DNA of 12,777 nucleotides. It comes from UBA288 sp964461885 (lineage in GTDB: Archaea; Halobacteriota; Methanomicrobia; Methanomicrobiales; Methanospirillaceae). The stretch lies in the NCBI GenBank assembly GCA_964461885.1, contig CAYWVY010000062.1, forward strand, positions 1 to 12,777, written 5' to 3'. The notes beneath the pieces are model-generated. The model was not told the DNA's origin. It was given only the letters and a program-made list of their open reading frames with translations, and did no database searches. Made by a program: the position numbers and the translations under genes. This document shows, piece after piece, positions 1-7,312 of the stretch (position 1 is the stretch's first letter; each line of letters begins with the position of its first letter).

Positions 1-1899
1 CCGTGTTGATCTCGGGGATATCGATCCCCTCATTGAAGAGGTCGACCGTGAAGACAAAGTGGATGATCCGCTTTATCAACCTCTCCCGGACTCCGTCTCT
101 CTCGTCGCGGGCGCTCTCACCGGTCAATGCGACCGAGGGAATCCCGGCTTCGTTGAAGGCATCTGCCATATACTGGGCGTGCTGAACCGAGACGCAGAAC
201 CCGAGCCCGATCACCTCGTCGATCGGTGGAGCATAGGTCTCGATCGCCGTCACGATTGCGCGAAGCCGCTCGCGGTTGCCGGTATAGAGCTCTGAGAGTT
301 GCCGCTCGTCGTAGTAACCCTGTCTCCAGGCGAGGGTCGTATCGTCGAGGTTCACGGGGTCCGTGACGCCGAAATAATGGAACGGAGCGAGCAGCCCCCG
401 GTCGATCGCCCCCGGTCGATCGCCTCCGGGAGGCGCAGTTCGGCCGCGACATGACCGTCAAAATCACCGAGGATGTCCAGGCCGTCCGCCCGTTCTGGCG
501 TCGCGGTCAGTCCGAGCAGGATCTTCGGAGTATAGTGAGCAAGGAGGTTCTGGTACGAGTCGGCGGGCGCATGGTGCACCTCGTCGATGATGATATAATC
601 ATAGTAGTCCGGCGGAGTCCGGGCGACGAAGTCCTGGCTGTTGAAGGTCTGGATGGTGATGAAGAGCTGGTCGATCTGCGCGGGCACCTGTCCCCGGCTG
701 CTGAGCTCGCCGAAGTTGTAGTTCCGAAGGACGCCCCGGAAGCAGCCCAGACTCTGCTTGAGGATCTCCTCCCGATGCGCGACATAGAGCAGGCGAGCCT
801 CGGGATGCCGGGCGATGTACTCCCGGAAATCAAAGGCCGCGATCACGGTCTTTCCGGTTCCAGTCGCCGCCACGATCAGGTTACGATAGCGACCATGCTC
901 CTCTCGTTCGGCCGTGAGCTGGTCCAGCACGTCCTGCTGATAGTAGAACGGGCGGATGTCGAAATAAGCGGCGGTCGTGGTCGGGCCGCGGGCTTCCGAA
1001 CGGAGGGCCTCCTTGAGTCGGTCCGCGTCGGATGGGGTATAGCGGGAAAAATCGGAGGCCGCCAGGTAGGTCTCGAAGGTCATCCGGATCTGGTCGATCA
1101 GGTCCCGTTCGTTCCGTTCGCTCAGTTTCACATTCCATTCGAGGCCGGTGGTGATGGCAGCATTCGAGAGGTTTGAGGATCCGATGTAGACGGTCGAGAA
1201 CCCGCTGTCACGGTAGAACGAATAGGCCTTGGCATGGAGACGCGTGTGCTGGGAGTCGTAGGAGATCCGGATCTCGGTGTTCGGCAGAGTCGAAAGAAAT
1301 TCGATCGCCTTGAAGTCGGTGGCACCCACGTAGGAGGTGGTGATCACCCGGAGCGGGCGAGTCCGGGTGAAGGTGCGGAGCTCGTCCATGAGCAGGCGGA
1401 TCCCGCTCCATTTGATGAAGGAGACGAGCAGGTCGATCCGGTCGGCGGAGAGGATCTCGGCCTTGAGTTCGTGCACGAGGCTGGGCTCGGAGGGAGACCC
1501 GGTGAAGAGGGCATTCTGCGATAGGAGGCCGGTCGGGCGTGGAAGCGCCGGAAGAGATGAGGGATCGGCCGGCGCGGACACGGAGAGAAGCATTCTATCA
1601 CCCTGCGACAGTCGGCAGCGTTCGAGGCACCGTTCGCCCGTAAGCCGGGATAAGAGGTCGATGACCTGGTTGCACCGATCAACCTGCTCAGGAATCGCCA
1701 GGCGGCCGTCCTGGAGAAATGAGAAGGCCTTTCGGAAGATCGGCGTGAGGTACTGAGCGAGGAGGCAGGGTAGTTCCGGCTCGTATTCTTGCAGAGATTC
1801 GGTCTCGATCGTATTTCCGGAAGCCGGTACGTGCTCGATCGCGTCCTGGATGGCTTCATTGACAAGTTGCTCGTAGATGCCGGGCGGAAGTGTTCTCAT
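1..1899 (-). pseudogene. PLD-nuclease/DEAD-like SF2 helicase (DUF3427-type family), frameshifted and cut by the window edge
   Basis: SF2 DNA/RNA helicase with an N-terminal phospholipase-D-like nuclease domain. Numbering from the ATG at 1899: residues about 140-260 hold the PLD fold with its HxK motif (H222, K224) followed by GSSN (S241, N243). The helicase follows with Walker A AATGTGKT (344-351), Walker B DEVH (439-442) and the TAT motif (465-467). The frame then breaks: a perfect 14-bp duplication at 395-422 sends translation into an 18-residue tail ending at 352. Deleting one copy restores an uninterrupted frame to the window edge, reading LLAPFHYFGVTDPV directly after the break and helicase motif V (VDLFNEGIDIPEINT) at the edge. 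The rest of the helicase and any C-terminal DUF3427-type domain lie outside. A TTG 39 bases upstream keeps the frame open, but MRTLPPGIYEQLVNEAI resembles the usual family start. The intact remnant, about 500 residues, would keep the PLD domain and half a helicase. The identification is strong; whether the break is real, recent or an assembly error is open. Confidence 0.85.
395..424. repeat. 14-bp perfect tandem duplication breaking the helicase gene
   Basis: The 14-mer CCCCCGGTCGATCG occurs at 395-408 and again, without mismatch, at 409-422, followed by two bases (CC) of a third copy. Fourteen is not a multiple of three, so the extra copy shifts the helicase frame. The sequence on both sides encodes one continuous helicase if a single copy is kept (PEAIDRG followed by LLAPFHYFG). 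Replication slippage is the simplest origin. Confidence 0.9.
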
Positions 1900-2272
1900 G
1901 AATATCAATCGAGAGTCGTCTATTCTCGGGAAACCCAAATTTTAGAATTGAAATGTACTCCCCGTCAATATTAGAGGTAATCGTATCAGAGATCGGTTTA
2001 ACGGATTTTGGAGCTCGCCTGGGAGTGTTGAGTTACCGTCCGCAGGGAAGCATTCCACTTCGATGAGCTTCTGTCGGCGATGCCGGGGAGGTTAGACTCA
2101 CGTCGGAGCTTAAAGTGGCTGATGGTGGAGGGAGCGAAAGACGAATGTCGAGCGGATAGGACACGGTTGACAGGTGCGTAAATAACATTCGAGAGTGGGA
2201 GTCTGCACCCAATACGATGCGGTCGACCAAGCCGCTTAAACCCCTCTCGCCAGCCTTCGGATCGGCGGCCTT
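1900..2272. other. Divergent intergenic region between the PLD-helicase and HNH genes
   Basis: No convincing gene is seen here. It should hold both divergent promoters. For the minus-strand helicase, an AT-rich stretch reading TTCTAAAATTT (about 1938-1948) lies roughly 40-50 bases ahead of the ATG and could serve as a TATA box. For the plus-strand HNH gene, CTTAAA at 2235-2240 is the best candidate. No tRNA fold, CRISPR repeat or clear C/D-box RNA was recognised. An 83-codon GTG-initiated minus frame (2284-2033) has no recognisable content. Confidence 0.4.
2235..2240 (+). promoter_or_regulatory. Candidate TATA box for the HNH-HIT operon
   Basis: CTTAAA lies 33-38 bases ahead of the ATG at 2273 in otherwise GC-rich sequence. 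With the usual archaeal spacing of about 25 bases to the transcription start, the leader would be roughly 10 bases. No strong ribosome binding site precedes 2273, which fits a nearly leaderless transcript. Motif only. Confidence 0.3.
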
Positions 2273-3457
2273 ATGGCAGAACACACCGAGAGTTCAATCG
2301 GAATGGATCAAGATCCGCTCTCGGGTTTCCGCGAGATCAATACGATCATCGAACGCGACGCCAAGGACACCACGTACAAGTTCGCCCTCCTTCGCGGCGT
2401 GATCGAGATCTCGCAGGAGCACGCCGCCCTCGGCCGGGAGTCAGGGCCCGACGTGGAGTTCCCGCTCGGGCTCCTGGTCGAGAAGTGGATCCTCTATTAC
2501 TATCCGCTCATCGAGCCCGACGAGATCATCCCGCAGCAGCGCTCCGGTGAGTGCCGCGCCGGCGGCCGCCGGATCGCGTTCGGGAACGACCTGAAGAGGG
2601 TCACGGACCACTACCGCCCGCTCGGGGGACTGAGCGCGTTTTACCGGGACTACGTCTCGGGCATGTTTCCGCCCGGGGTCGAGGCCGACGTGCTCGGGCT
2701 GATGAAGCGCGTCCGATCCACGATCACCAGCATGCCGATGCGATACCTCGGCCGCTCGCTCTCGACCGAGGAGTACTCGGTCTTCAGGTACGCAAACCAC
2801 GGCCCGTTGCGGTCCGGCCGGCGGGTCGACCAGAAGTTCCTGATCGCGCAGGGCGGCACCTTCACGTTCCGTCGGGAACCCTTCGAGGTCTTCCAGCACC
2901 TCGGCAGTTTCATCGCGGGGGAGGACTCGCTCCTGTACAAGTGGGCGGAGTTCTCCGCGAAGGCGGACAAGACCGGGACAATTTCGAGAGAGAAGGTCAT
3001 GGAAAGGCTGAAGACGCGGCCGGAGACGGAGCGAGCCGTGCAGGACGCGCGGTCCGTGTACCTCGCGCACCTCGCCTCGAGCGGCGCGCTCGAGTGCGCC
3101 TGGAGCGGCCGACAGATCCGTGTCGCGGAGGCCCTGAACGTCGACCATGCCATCCCGTTCTCACTCTGGCGGAACAACGAGTTCTGGAACCTCCTCCCGG
3201 CGACGGACCGCGTGAACGCCAGGAAGCGGGCGATGATCCCGGCCCCGGCCCTCATCGACGAGCGGGCCGAAGCGATCATTGTCCACTGGCACCTGCTGCA
3301 CCAGGCCTACCCGGTGCGGTTCGTGAACGAGATATCGGTCTCGCTGATCAGCAGGCCGACCTTCTCGACCAGGTGGGAGGAGGCCGGAATCGCCCACCTG
3401 CGGGAGACGTGCGACTGCCTGATCGACGTCAGGGGGTTCGACGAATGGACAGTATAG
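2273..3457 (+). CDS. HNH endonuclease domain protein
   Basis: A 394-residue protein with a C-terminal HNH nuclease domain, expected to cut DNA with a metal ion. The HNH core runs from about 270 to 322: CAWSGR (C275), VDHAIPFS with the catalytic-type D291-H292, NNEFWNLLPA (N302, N306) and VNARK (N315, K318). Only one cysteine is present where many HNH proteins have CxxC, so the structural zinc knuckle is absent or atypical. Residues 15-45 (DPLSGFREIN, then TYKFALLRGVIEI) form a distinct N-terminal block; the middle about 200 residues match no domain I can name. The ATG at 2273 is taken as the start; the ATG at 2303 (MDQDPLSGF) is a credible alternative because the conserved-looking block begins right after it. 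The 3' end overlaps the HIT gene by 13 bp, so the two are probably co-translated. Third positions are strongly G/C, unlike addAB downstream. The HNH assignment is firm; the biological role (restriction, defence or repair) is inferred from neighbours. Confidence 0.88.
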   Translation: MAEHTESSIGMDQDPLSGFREINTIIERDAKDTTYKFALLRGVIEISQEHAALGRESGPDVEFPLGLLVEKWILYYYPLIEPDEIIPQQRSGECRAGGRRIAFGNDLKRVTDHYRPLGGLSAFYRDYVSGMFPPGVEADVLGLMKRVRSTITSMPMRYLGRSLSTEEYSVFRYANHGPLRSGRRVDQKFLIAQGGTFTFRREPFEVFQHLGSFIAGEDSLLYKWAEFSAKADKTGTISREKVMERLKTRPETERAVQDARSVYLAHLASSGALECAWSGRQIRVAEALNVDHAIPFSLWRNNEFWNLLPATDRVNARKRAMIPAPALIDERAEAIIVHWHLLHQAYPVRFVNEISVSLISRPTFSTRWEEAGIAHLRETCDCLIDVRGFDEWTV

Positions 3458-3846
3458 ATTGCCCGTTCTGTTCGGCCGCGGACGACGAGGTCGTCCTCGG
3501 CGGCGACGGGTGGTACGCGAAGTTCGACCGCTACCCGGTGAGCCCCGGCCACCTGCTCCTGATCCCGCACCGCCACATCGCCACCTTCTTCGAAGCGACG
3601 CTCGAGGAGCACGTCCGGTTGCTCTCGCTGATCGAGGAGGGCCGCCGCTATCTCGACGACCGTTTTCACCCGGACGGATACAACATCGGCATCAACTGCG
3701 GACCGGCGGCCGGGCAGACGATCATGCACCTCCACGTCCACCTCATTCCCCGCTACAATGGAGATATGCCCGATCCCCGCGGAGGGGTCCGCGGAGTGAT
3801 TCCGGAGAAGCGGATGTATGGCCGAGACAGCCAGCAATGCCTATAA
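3445..3846 (+). CDS. HIT-family nucleotide hydrolase/transferase
   Basis: A 133-residue histidine-triad protein, normal family length. Proteins of this superfamily hydrolyse or transfer nucleoside monophosphates from substrates such as AMP-lysine, adenosine phosphoramidates or dinucleoside polyphosphates, using the middle histidine of the triad. Visible features: CPFC (C6, C9), a probable zinc-binding pair with histidines such as H44; the block SPGHLLLIPHRH (33-44); the catalytic triad HLHVH (95-99) in MHLHVHLIPRY; and the GDMPDPRGGVRGVIP tail typical of cytoplasmic HIT hydrolases. The start is the ATG at 3445, preceded by AGGGGG (3431-3436) at 8-base spacing, inside the last codons of the HNH gene. 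This frame is open further upstream (from about 2551), but that part is the shadow of the HNH gene. The overlap suggests translational coupling. The link to a nuclease raises the possibility that HIT acts on a nucleotide signal or adenylylated intermediate; that is inference. Confidence 0.93.
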   Translation: MDSIDCPFCSAADDEVVLGGDGWYAKFDRYPVSPGHLLLIPHRHIATFFEATLEEHVRLLSLIEEGRRYLDDRFHPDGYNIGINCGPAAGQTIMHLHVHLIPRYNGDMPDPRGGVRGVIPEKRMYGRDSQQCL

Positions 3847-3849
3847 ATA
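3841..3849 (+). promoter_or_regulatory. TATA-box-like element at the HIT stop codon
   Basis: CTATAAATA overlaps the last codon and stop of the HIT gene (CTA TAA) and is the closest match to an archaeal TATA box seen in this part of the window. No gene starts at the expected distance downstream; the next plus-strand start is at 4214. It could drive a long leader or a small RNA, or arise by chance from the stop codon context. Confidence 0.25.
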
Positions 3850-3855
3850 TTGTTC

Positions 3856-3907
3856 TGATCAGCGGCCCGTCCTCGGGCGTTCCTGATCATCCGAGGCCCC
3901 GGCCTCG
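3856..3907. repeat. Two adjacent palindromes downstream of the HIT gene
   Basis: First palindrome: TGATCAG (3856-3862) pairs perfectly with CTGATCA (3883-3889), and inside it GCCCG (3865-3869) pairs with CGGGC (3874-3878) around a TCCT loop. Second palindrome: CGAGGCC (3892-3898) and GGCCTCG (3901-3907) around two bases. They begin ten bases after the HIT stop. They could end or stabilise the HNH-HIT transcript or bind a regulator. There is no following T-run, so a bacterial-type intrinsic terminator is not supported. Confidence 0.5.
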
Positions 3908-4213
3908 ACCAGCGCCTCGAGCCGCGGCCGTCGCGTACACGATCACGATCGATGATTCTACCCGCCGCTTCAGCACGGCGCGAGCCGCCCTTTGACTGTC
4001 CCGCATCCCCCGTCTCGAATCGGGCTGCGAGCACCGGGTCCCATACGAGCATCAGGGTTATCGGGGTGACGACCCGATGACGATGATCACGGGATACAGG
4101 GTTTCTATAGATCCGCGCTTTGAGGACACTGCCAGATTTTTAAGGGCTATCGATAGAAAAATGCGAAATGCTTAACGCAATGGAACGGCGATTGTGATTC
4201 AGACTGTGAGCAT
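3908..4213. other. Non-coding gap between the HIT gene and addAB
   Basis: No open frame here has a recognisable product or credible ribosome binding site. A minus-strand frame (4052-3753) is Arg-rich, runs into the HIT gene and looks like a shadow. Base composition turns AT-richer towards 4130-4180, as expected of a promoter for the downstream operon. No RNA gene was recognised. Confidence 0.4.
4164..4176 (+). promoter_or_regulatory. Candidate BRE/TATA promoter for addAB
   Basis: CGAAA (4164-4168) followed by TGCTTAAC (4169-4176) resembles an archaeal BRE plus a weak TATA box. With about 25 bases to the start of transcription, the leader before the ATG at 4214 would be roughly 15 bases. The CTTAA core recurs ahead of the HNH start. 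Motif only. Confidence 0.35.
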
Positions 4214-7200
4214 ATGTCGACGCTTTTCTATACCCCGCCGGGATCAGGTCTGGACGACTGTCTTGAAAGTTTTCAAAATTCTTTGCGGCAAAATCCATTT
4301 CGGGCTCGACTCATCGTTCCATCGTCAGGACTTGCCCGTTCGATCACGAAACGCATGAGCGAGCAAATTCCTGCGTTCCGGAAGAACGCGGTGACGACCC
4401 CGGCTCAATTCGCGGAAGAGATCATCCGGGAGAAATGCCCGGGATTACTGATCATTGATGAATTGCTGGCACGACAGATCCTTACCGACATTCTCCAGAC
4501 CAGCGAGGAGGGCTCGTTGTTTTTCCATTCCGGGGTCAACCCGGGAAGAGCTTCCGATCTCTATACCCTCTTCCAGGAGATGTGCGCGTACCAGAACGAA
4601 GAAGCCTTTTTTTCCCATTATGACAGTCAGAAAATCGCTGAGGTATCTCGCCTCTATCATCACTATCGCTCAGTTCTCTCCCAGAATAATCTCATCGACG
4701 GGCCCTCGGTCTATCAGAAGGCGACGACCCTCCGGCCGGACAGGAACCTGCACCTCTTTGTCTACGGAATCAGGAATCCTTACCCGGATCTCAGGGGGTT
4801 CCTCCAACACCTCGAAAGGAATGTCGCAGCTTTCACCTATTATCATCCGTATTCGGAGAATCAGCGGATCTATACCGATCGGGCAGAATGGCTTGGTGCG
4901 CAGAGTATTGGTTCGATACCCGCACGTGAAGAGCATATACCTTTTTTAAACCTGTTCTCAAGCGCAAAATCCGACAATCCCACGTCCACGAAACTGCTCG
5001 TTCACGAATTCACATCCCCCAGAGAAGAGGTGGAGTCGATCGCACAGGAGATTCTCCGCCTCCTCGAGGTAGGCTTTGATTTCAACGACATTGCGATAGG
5101 GGCGCCCGATCTCTCGGCGGCGACGGCACTCATCGATGAAGTATTTCCACACTGTGGACTGCCCTTTACGTCCTCCGCGACGATACCGCTTTCTCAATTC
5201 CCTGTCGTTCAGGCGTTGATCCACCTGCTCGAGATCCCGGTAACAGGGTATCGGAGAGAAGACATTGTTGAGGCATACGCATCCCCGTATCTGGGACTAT
5301 TACGGGGACAATCGCAGCTCACGCCGGCGATCGTCGATAGAACTGCACGAGCGGCCTTCATTATCGATGGCTATGCCGCATGGACAACGAACCCTTCGCT
5401 TCTAATCACACGATTGCGGAATGAATTCGAATCGCCCGACACTCCGGACTATCGGAAAAAGGGGCTGGGATACGAGATAGAACTCGGCGATGCAGTGAGT
5501 GCGCACACCCGTACGATTCTCGTGCAGTTGAGAGCCCTCGAGCAATCAACCACAGTACACGAGCATATTCGCAATGTCCGGGCGTTCTTATCCAATCTGG
5601 AGTTGCCTCTGTCAGAAGTCGCCGATACTCCACAGGAGGGTGACGATCTTCGACAGTTATCTCAGCTGTTGAGCAAGCTGGAGACCAGCTCGGCCCTGTT
5701 CAACGGGCATGAGATTCCGTTCGCAGATTTTATCAAAACTTTGAAGGCCGAGATTCAGAGAACGAGAGTTCAGCGTTACAGGACCGGCAGGGGCATTCGC
5801 GTAAGCGGACTGCGCGAGCTGTGCGATCAGAAGGTCCCAATCCTCTTTCTCATGGCCCTCACCGACGAGAGGTTGCCCTATATCCCGGGATTGCTTCCCT
5901 TCCTCACGGATGCTGAAGGGAACGCGCTCAATCCCGATATGAAAAACATGAACCTGCGGGATGAACGATACTATTTCATCTCTGCGCTATGTGCTGCCAC
6001 CGACAGGCTGTACCTGACATGCACCAGCGCGCCCGCACATGGAGGCCTCATCCCCTCACCCTTCTTCCGGGAGATTCGGCAGACCATCCCCTTCGAGGAA
6101 TGGTCACCACCGCCTCACCAGGCATCACGCAGATACCGACAGCGGTACGCAGGAAGATGTCTCGGCGATAGAAAACTGCCGGATCCGCACATTCTCCCGG
6201 AGATCGGGGATAGGACGCAGCTCGCAGACATCGTGAACCGGGTCAACATCGAGTATGCCCATCGATGCGGGGGATACGACTCCCCGTTCGACGGTATGCT
6301 CGGTGACGATGAAGAGATCCGTGCAACCCTGGGCAAACGATTCGGCGACTCCAAAGCGTACTCGGTATCGAGATTCGAGAGATATGCAGCCTGTCCTTTC
6401 TCGTTTTACGCACAGGATGTGCTGGGACTTGAAGCACTCCCCGACGTGGAGATCACGCTCTCACCTGCGGACAGGGGGACCCTTGTCCACCATATCCTTG
6501 CACAATTTTACACCCGGTGGATCGAGGCAAATGGCAACCCGCCCCTTCCTGGAGATCGCGACATCTGCTGGAAACAACTCCTCGCAATCGCCGAGAAGGA
6601 GCTGGCAGAATTTGGAAAAGACGGTCCCGCCTGGGATGCCTTCAAGAGTGACCTCCTTGGAACCGGAGGCTACCAACAGGGAATTCTCGAGCGATTCCTG
6701 GATACGGAGATTGCCCGTGGACGATCGCAGCTCCGGCCGGCGCAGTTCGAGTGCAGCTTCGGATTTTCCGATAGAGGCACAAGTATCTCTGTCGAGCCGG
6801 TGACTATCCCCGTCAGAGATCCGGAGGGTGCATCGTTCAAAATCCACGGGTTCATTGACCGGGTCGATCTCTCGGATGACGGCACCTTCGCGATCACCGA
6901 TTACAAGACCGGAAATCACCCAAAACTGTCGGAGATCCTCGATGGCACATCATTGCAACTGCCCCTCTATATCCGGGCATACGAGATAGTGACGGGAAAG
7001 AGAGGCGTTGCAGGGGCATACTACAAGCTCCACAGGAAGGACGTCTATCACCGGGCTGAGCTTCACGACGTGACCCACCCCTTCGAGGAAGGGACGTTCA
7101 CTGCCAGGAGCAGGATGGGGGAGCTCGATTTTAACGAGGCGATCGAGCAGTCGATCTGTGCGGCGTGGGCGTCCATCCAGGCGATTCGGTCCGGGGTCTT

Positions 7201-7312
7201 TCACCCCCCGACGACGCCCTGTGATTCCAGGTATTGTGATTTTAAACGGATCTGCAGGTTCGATGAAATCCGCGTGCTCGAGTTCGCAGGATCAGACGGG
7301 AGCGAGGAATAA
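4214..7312 (+). CDS. addB: AddB-like nuclease subunit of a helicase-nuclease (PD-(D/E)XK, Fe-S)
   Basis: A 1032-residue protein with the layout of AddB/RexB: a helicase-like N-terminal half without ATPase motifs and a C-terminal RecB-family nuclease. In bacteria AddA and AddB process double-strand breaks to 3' tails for homologous recombination and degrade linear DNA. Nuclease evidence: YAACPFSFY (C727), RGTLVHHIL (H759/H760), E846, GFIDRVD (D882), ITDYKTG (D896, K898) and the QLPLY helix (Q915). C727 with C1003, C1008 and C1014 would bind a 4Fe-4S cluster as in AddB. The last spacing is C-x4-C-x5-C, whereas AddB and Cas4 usually show C-x2-C. No Walker A lysine is visible: the N-terminus reads TPPGSGLDDC, so the loop is degenerate. 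Helicase-like remnants are PREEVESIAQEI (269-280) and GIRVSGLREL followed by ALTDERLP (527-555). The start is the ATG at 4214, with a weak GTGAG upstream. Its stop overlaps the addA start. The class is sure; the exact symbol is by analogy. Confidence 0.85.
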   Translation: MSTLFYTPPGSGLDDCLESFQNSLRQNPFRARLIVPSSGLARSITKRMSEQIPAFRKNAVTTPAQFAEEIIREKCPGLLIIDELLARQILTDILQTSEEGSLFFHSGVNPGRASDLYTLFQEMCAYQNEEAFFSHYDSQKIAEVSRLYHHYRSVLSQNNLIDGPSVYQKATTLRPDRNLHLFVYGIRNPYPDLRGFLQHLERNVAAFTYYHPYSENQRIYTDRAEWLGAQSIGSIPAREEHIPFLNLFSSAKSDNPTSTKLLVHEFTSPREEVESIAQEILRLLEVGFDFNDIAIGAPDLSAATALIDEVFPHCGLPFTSSATIPLSQFPVVQALIHLLEIPVTGYRREDIVEAYASPYLGLLRGQSQLTPAIVDRTARAAFIIDGYAAWTTNPSLLITRLRNEFESPDTPDYRKKGLGYEIELGDAVSAHTRTILVQLRALEQSTTVHEHIRNVRAFLSNLELPLSEVADTPQEGDDLRQLSQLLSKLETSSALFNGHEIPFADFIKTLKAEIQRTRVQRYRTGRGIRVSGLRELCDQKVPILFLMALTDERLPYIPGLLPFLTDAEGNALNPDMKNMNLRDERYYFISALCAATDRLYLTCTSAPAHGGLIPSPFFREIRQTIPFEEWSPPPHQASRRYRQRYAGRCLGDRKLPDPHILPEIGDRTQLADIVNRVNIEYAHRCGGYDSPFDGMLGDDEEIRATLGKRFGDSKAYSVSRFERYAACPFSFYAQDVLGLEALPDVEITLSPADRGTLVHHILAQFYTRWIEANGNPPLPGDRDICWKQLLAIAEKELAEFGKDGPAWDAFKSDLLGTGGYQQGILERFLDTEIARGRSQLRPAQFECSFGFSDRGTSISVEPVTIPVRDPEGASFKIHGFIDRVDLSDDGTFAITDYKTGNHPKLSEILDGTSLQLPLYIRAYEIVTGKRGVAGAYYKLHRKDVYHRAELHDVTHPFEEGTFTARSRMGELDFNEAIEQSICAAWASIQAIRSGVFHPPTTPCDSRYCDFKRICRFDEIRVLEFAGSDGSEE

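Noticed and set aside
451..1176. Long plus-strand open frame opposite the PLD-helicase
   Set aside because: It mirrors the helicase codons, has no recognisable domain, and the minus strand carries clear motifs.
2033..2284. Minus-strand frame of 83 codons in the divergent intergenic region
   Set aside because: GTG start overlapping the HNH start, no ribosome binding site, Ser/Leu/Pro-rich without motifs.
2551..3444. N-terminal extension of the HIT protein by about 300 codons
   Set aside because: The extension is Arg/Pro-rich shadow of the HNH gene; the family start and a ribosome binding site both sit at 3445.
3753..4052. Minus-strand frame of 99 codons
   Set aside because: It runs into the HIT coding region, is Arg-rich and has no family resemblance.
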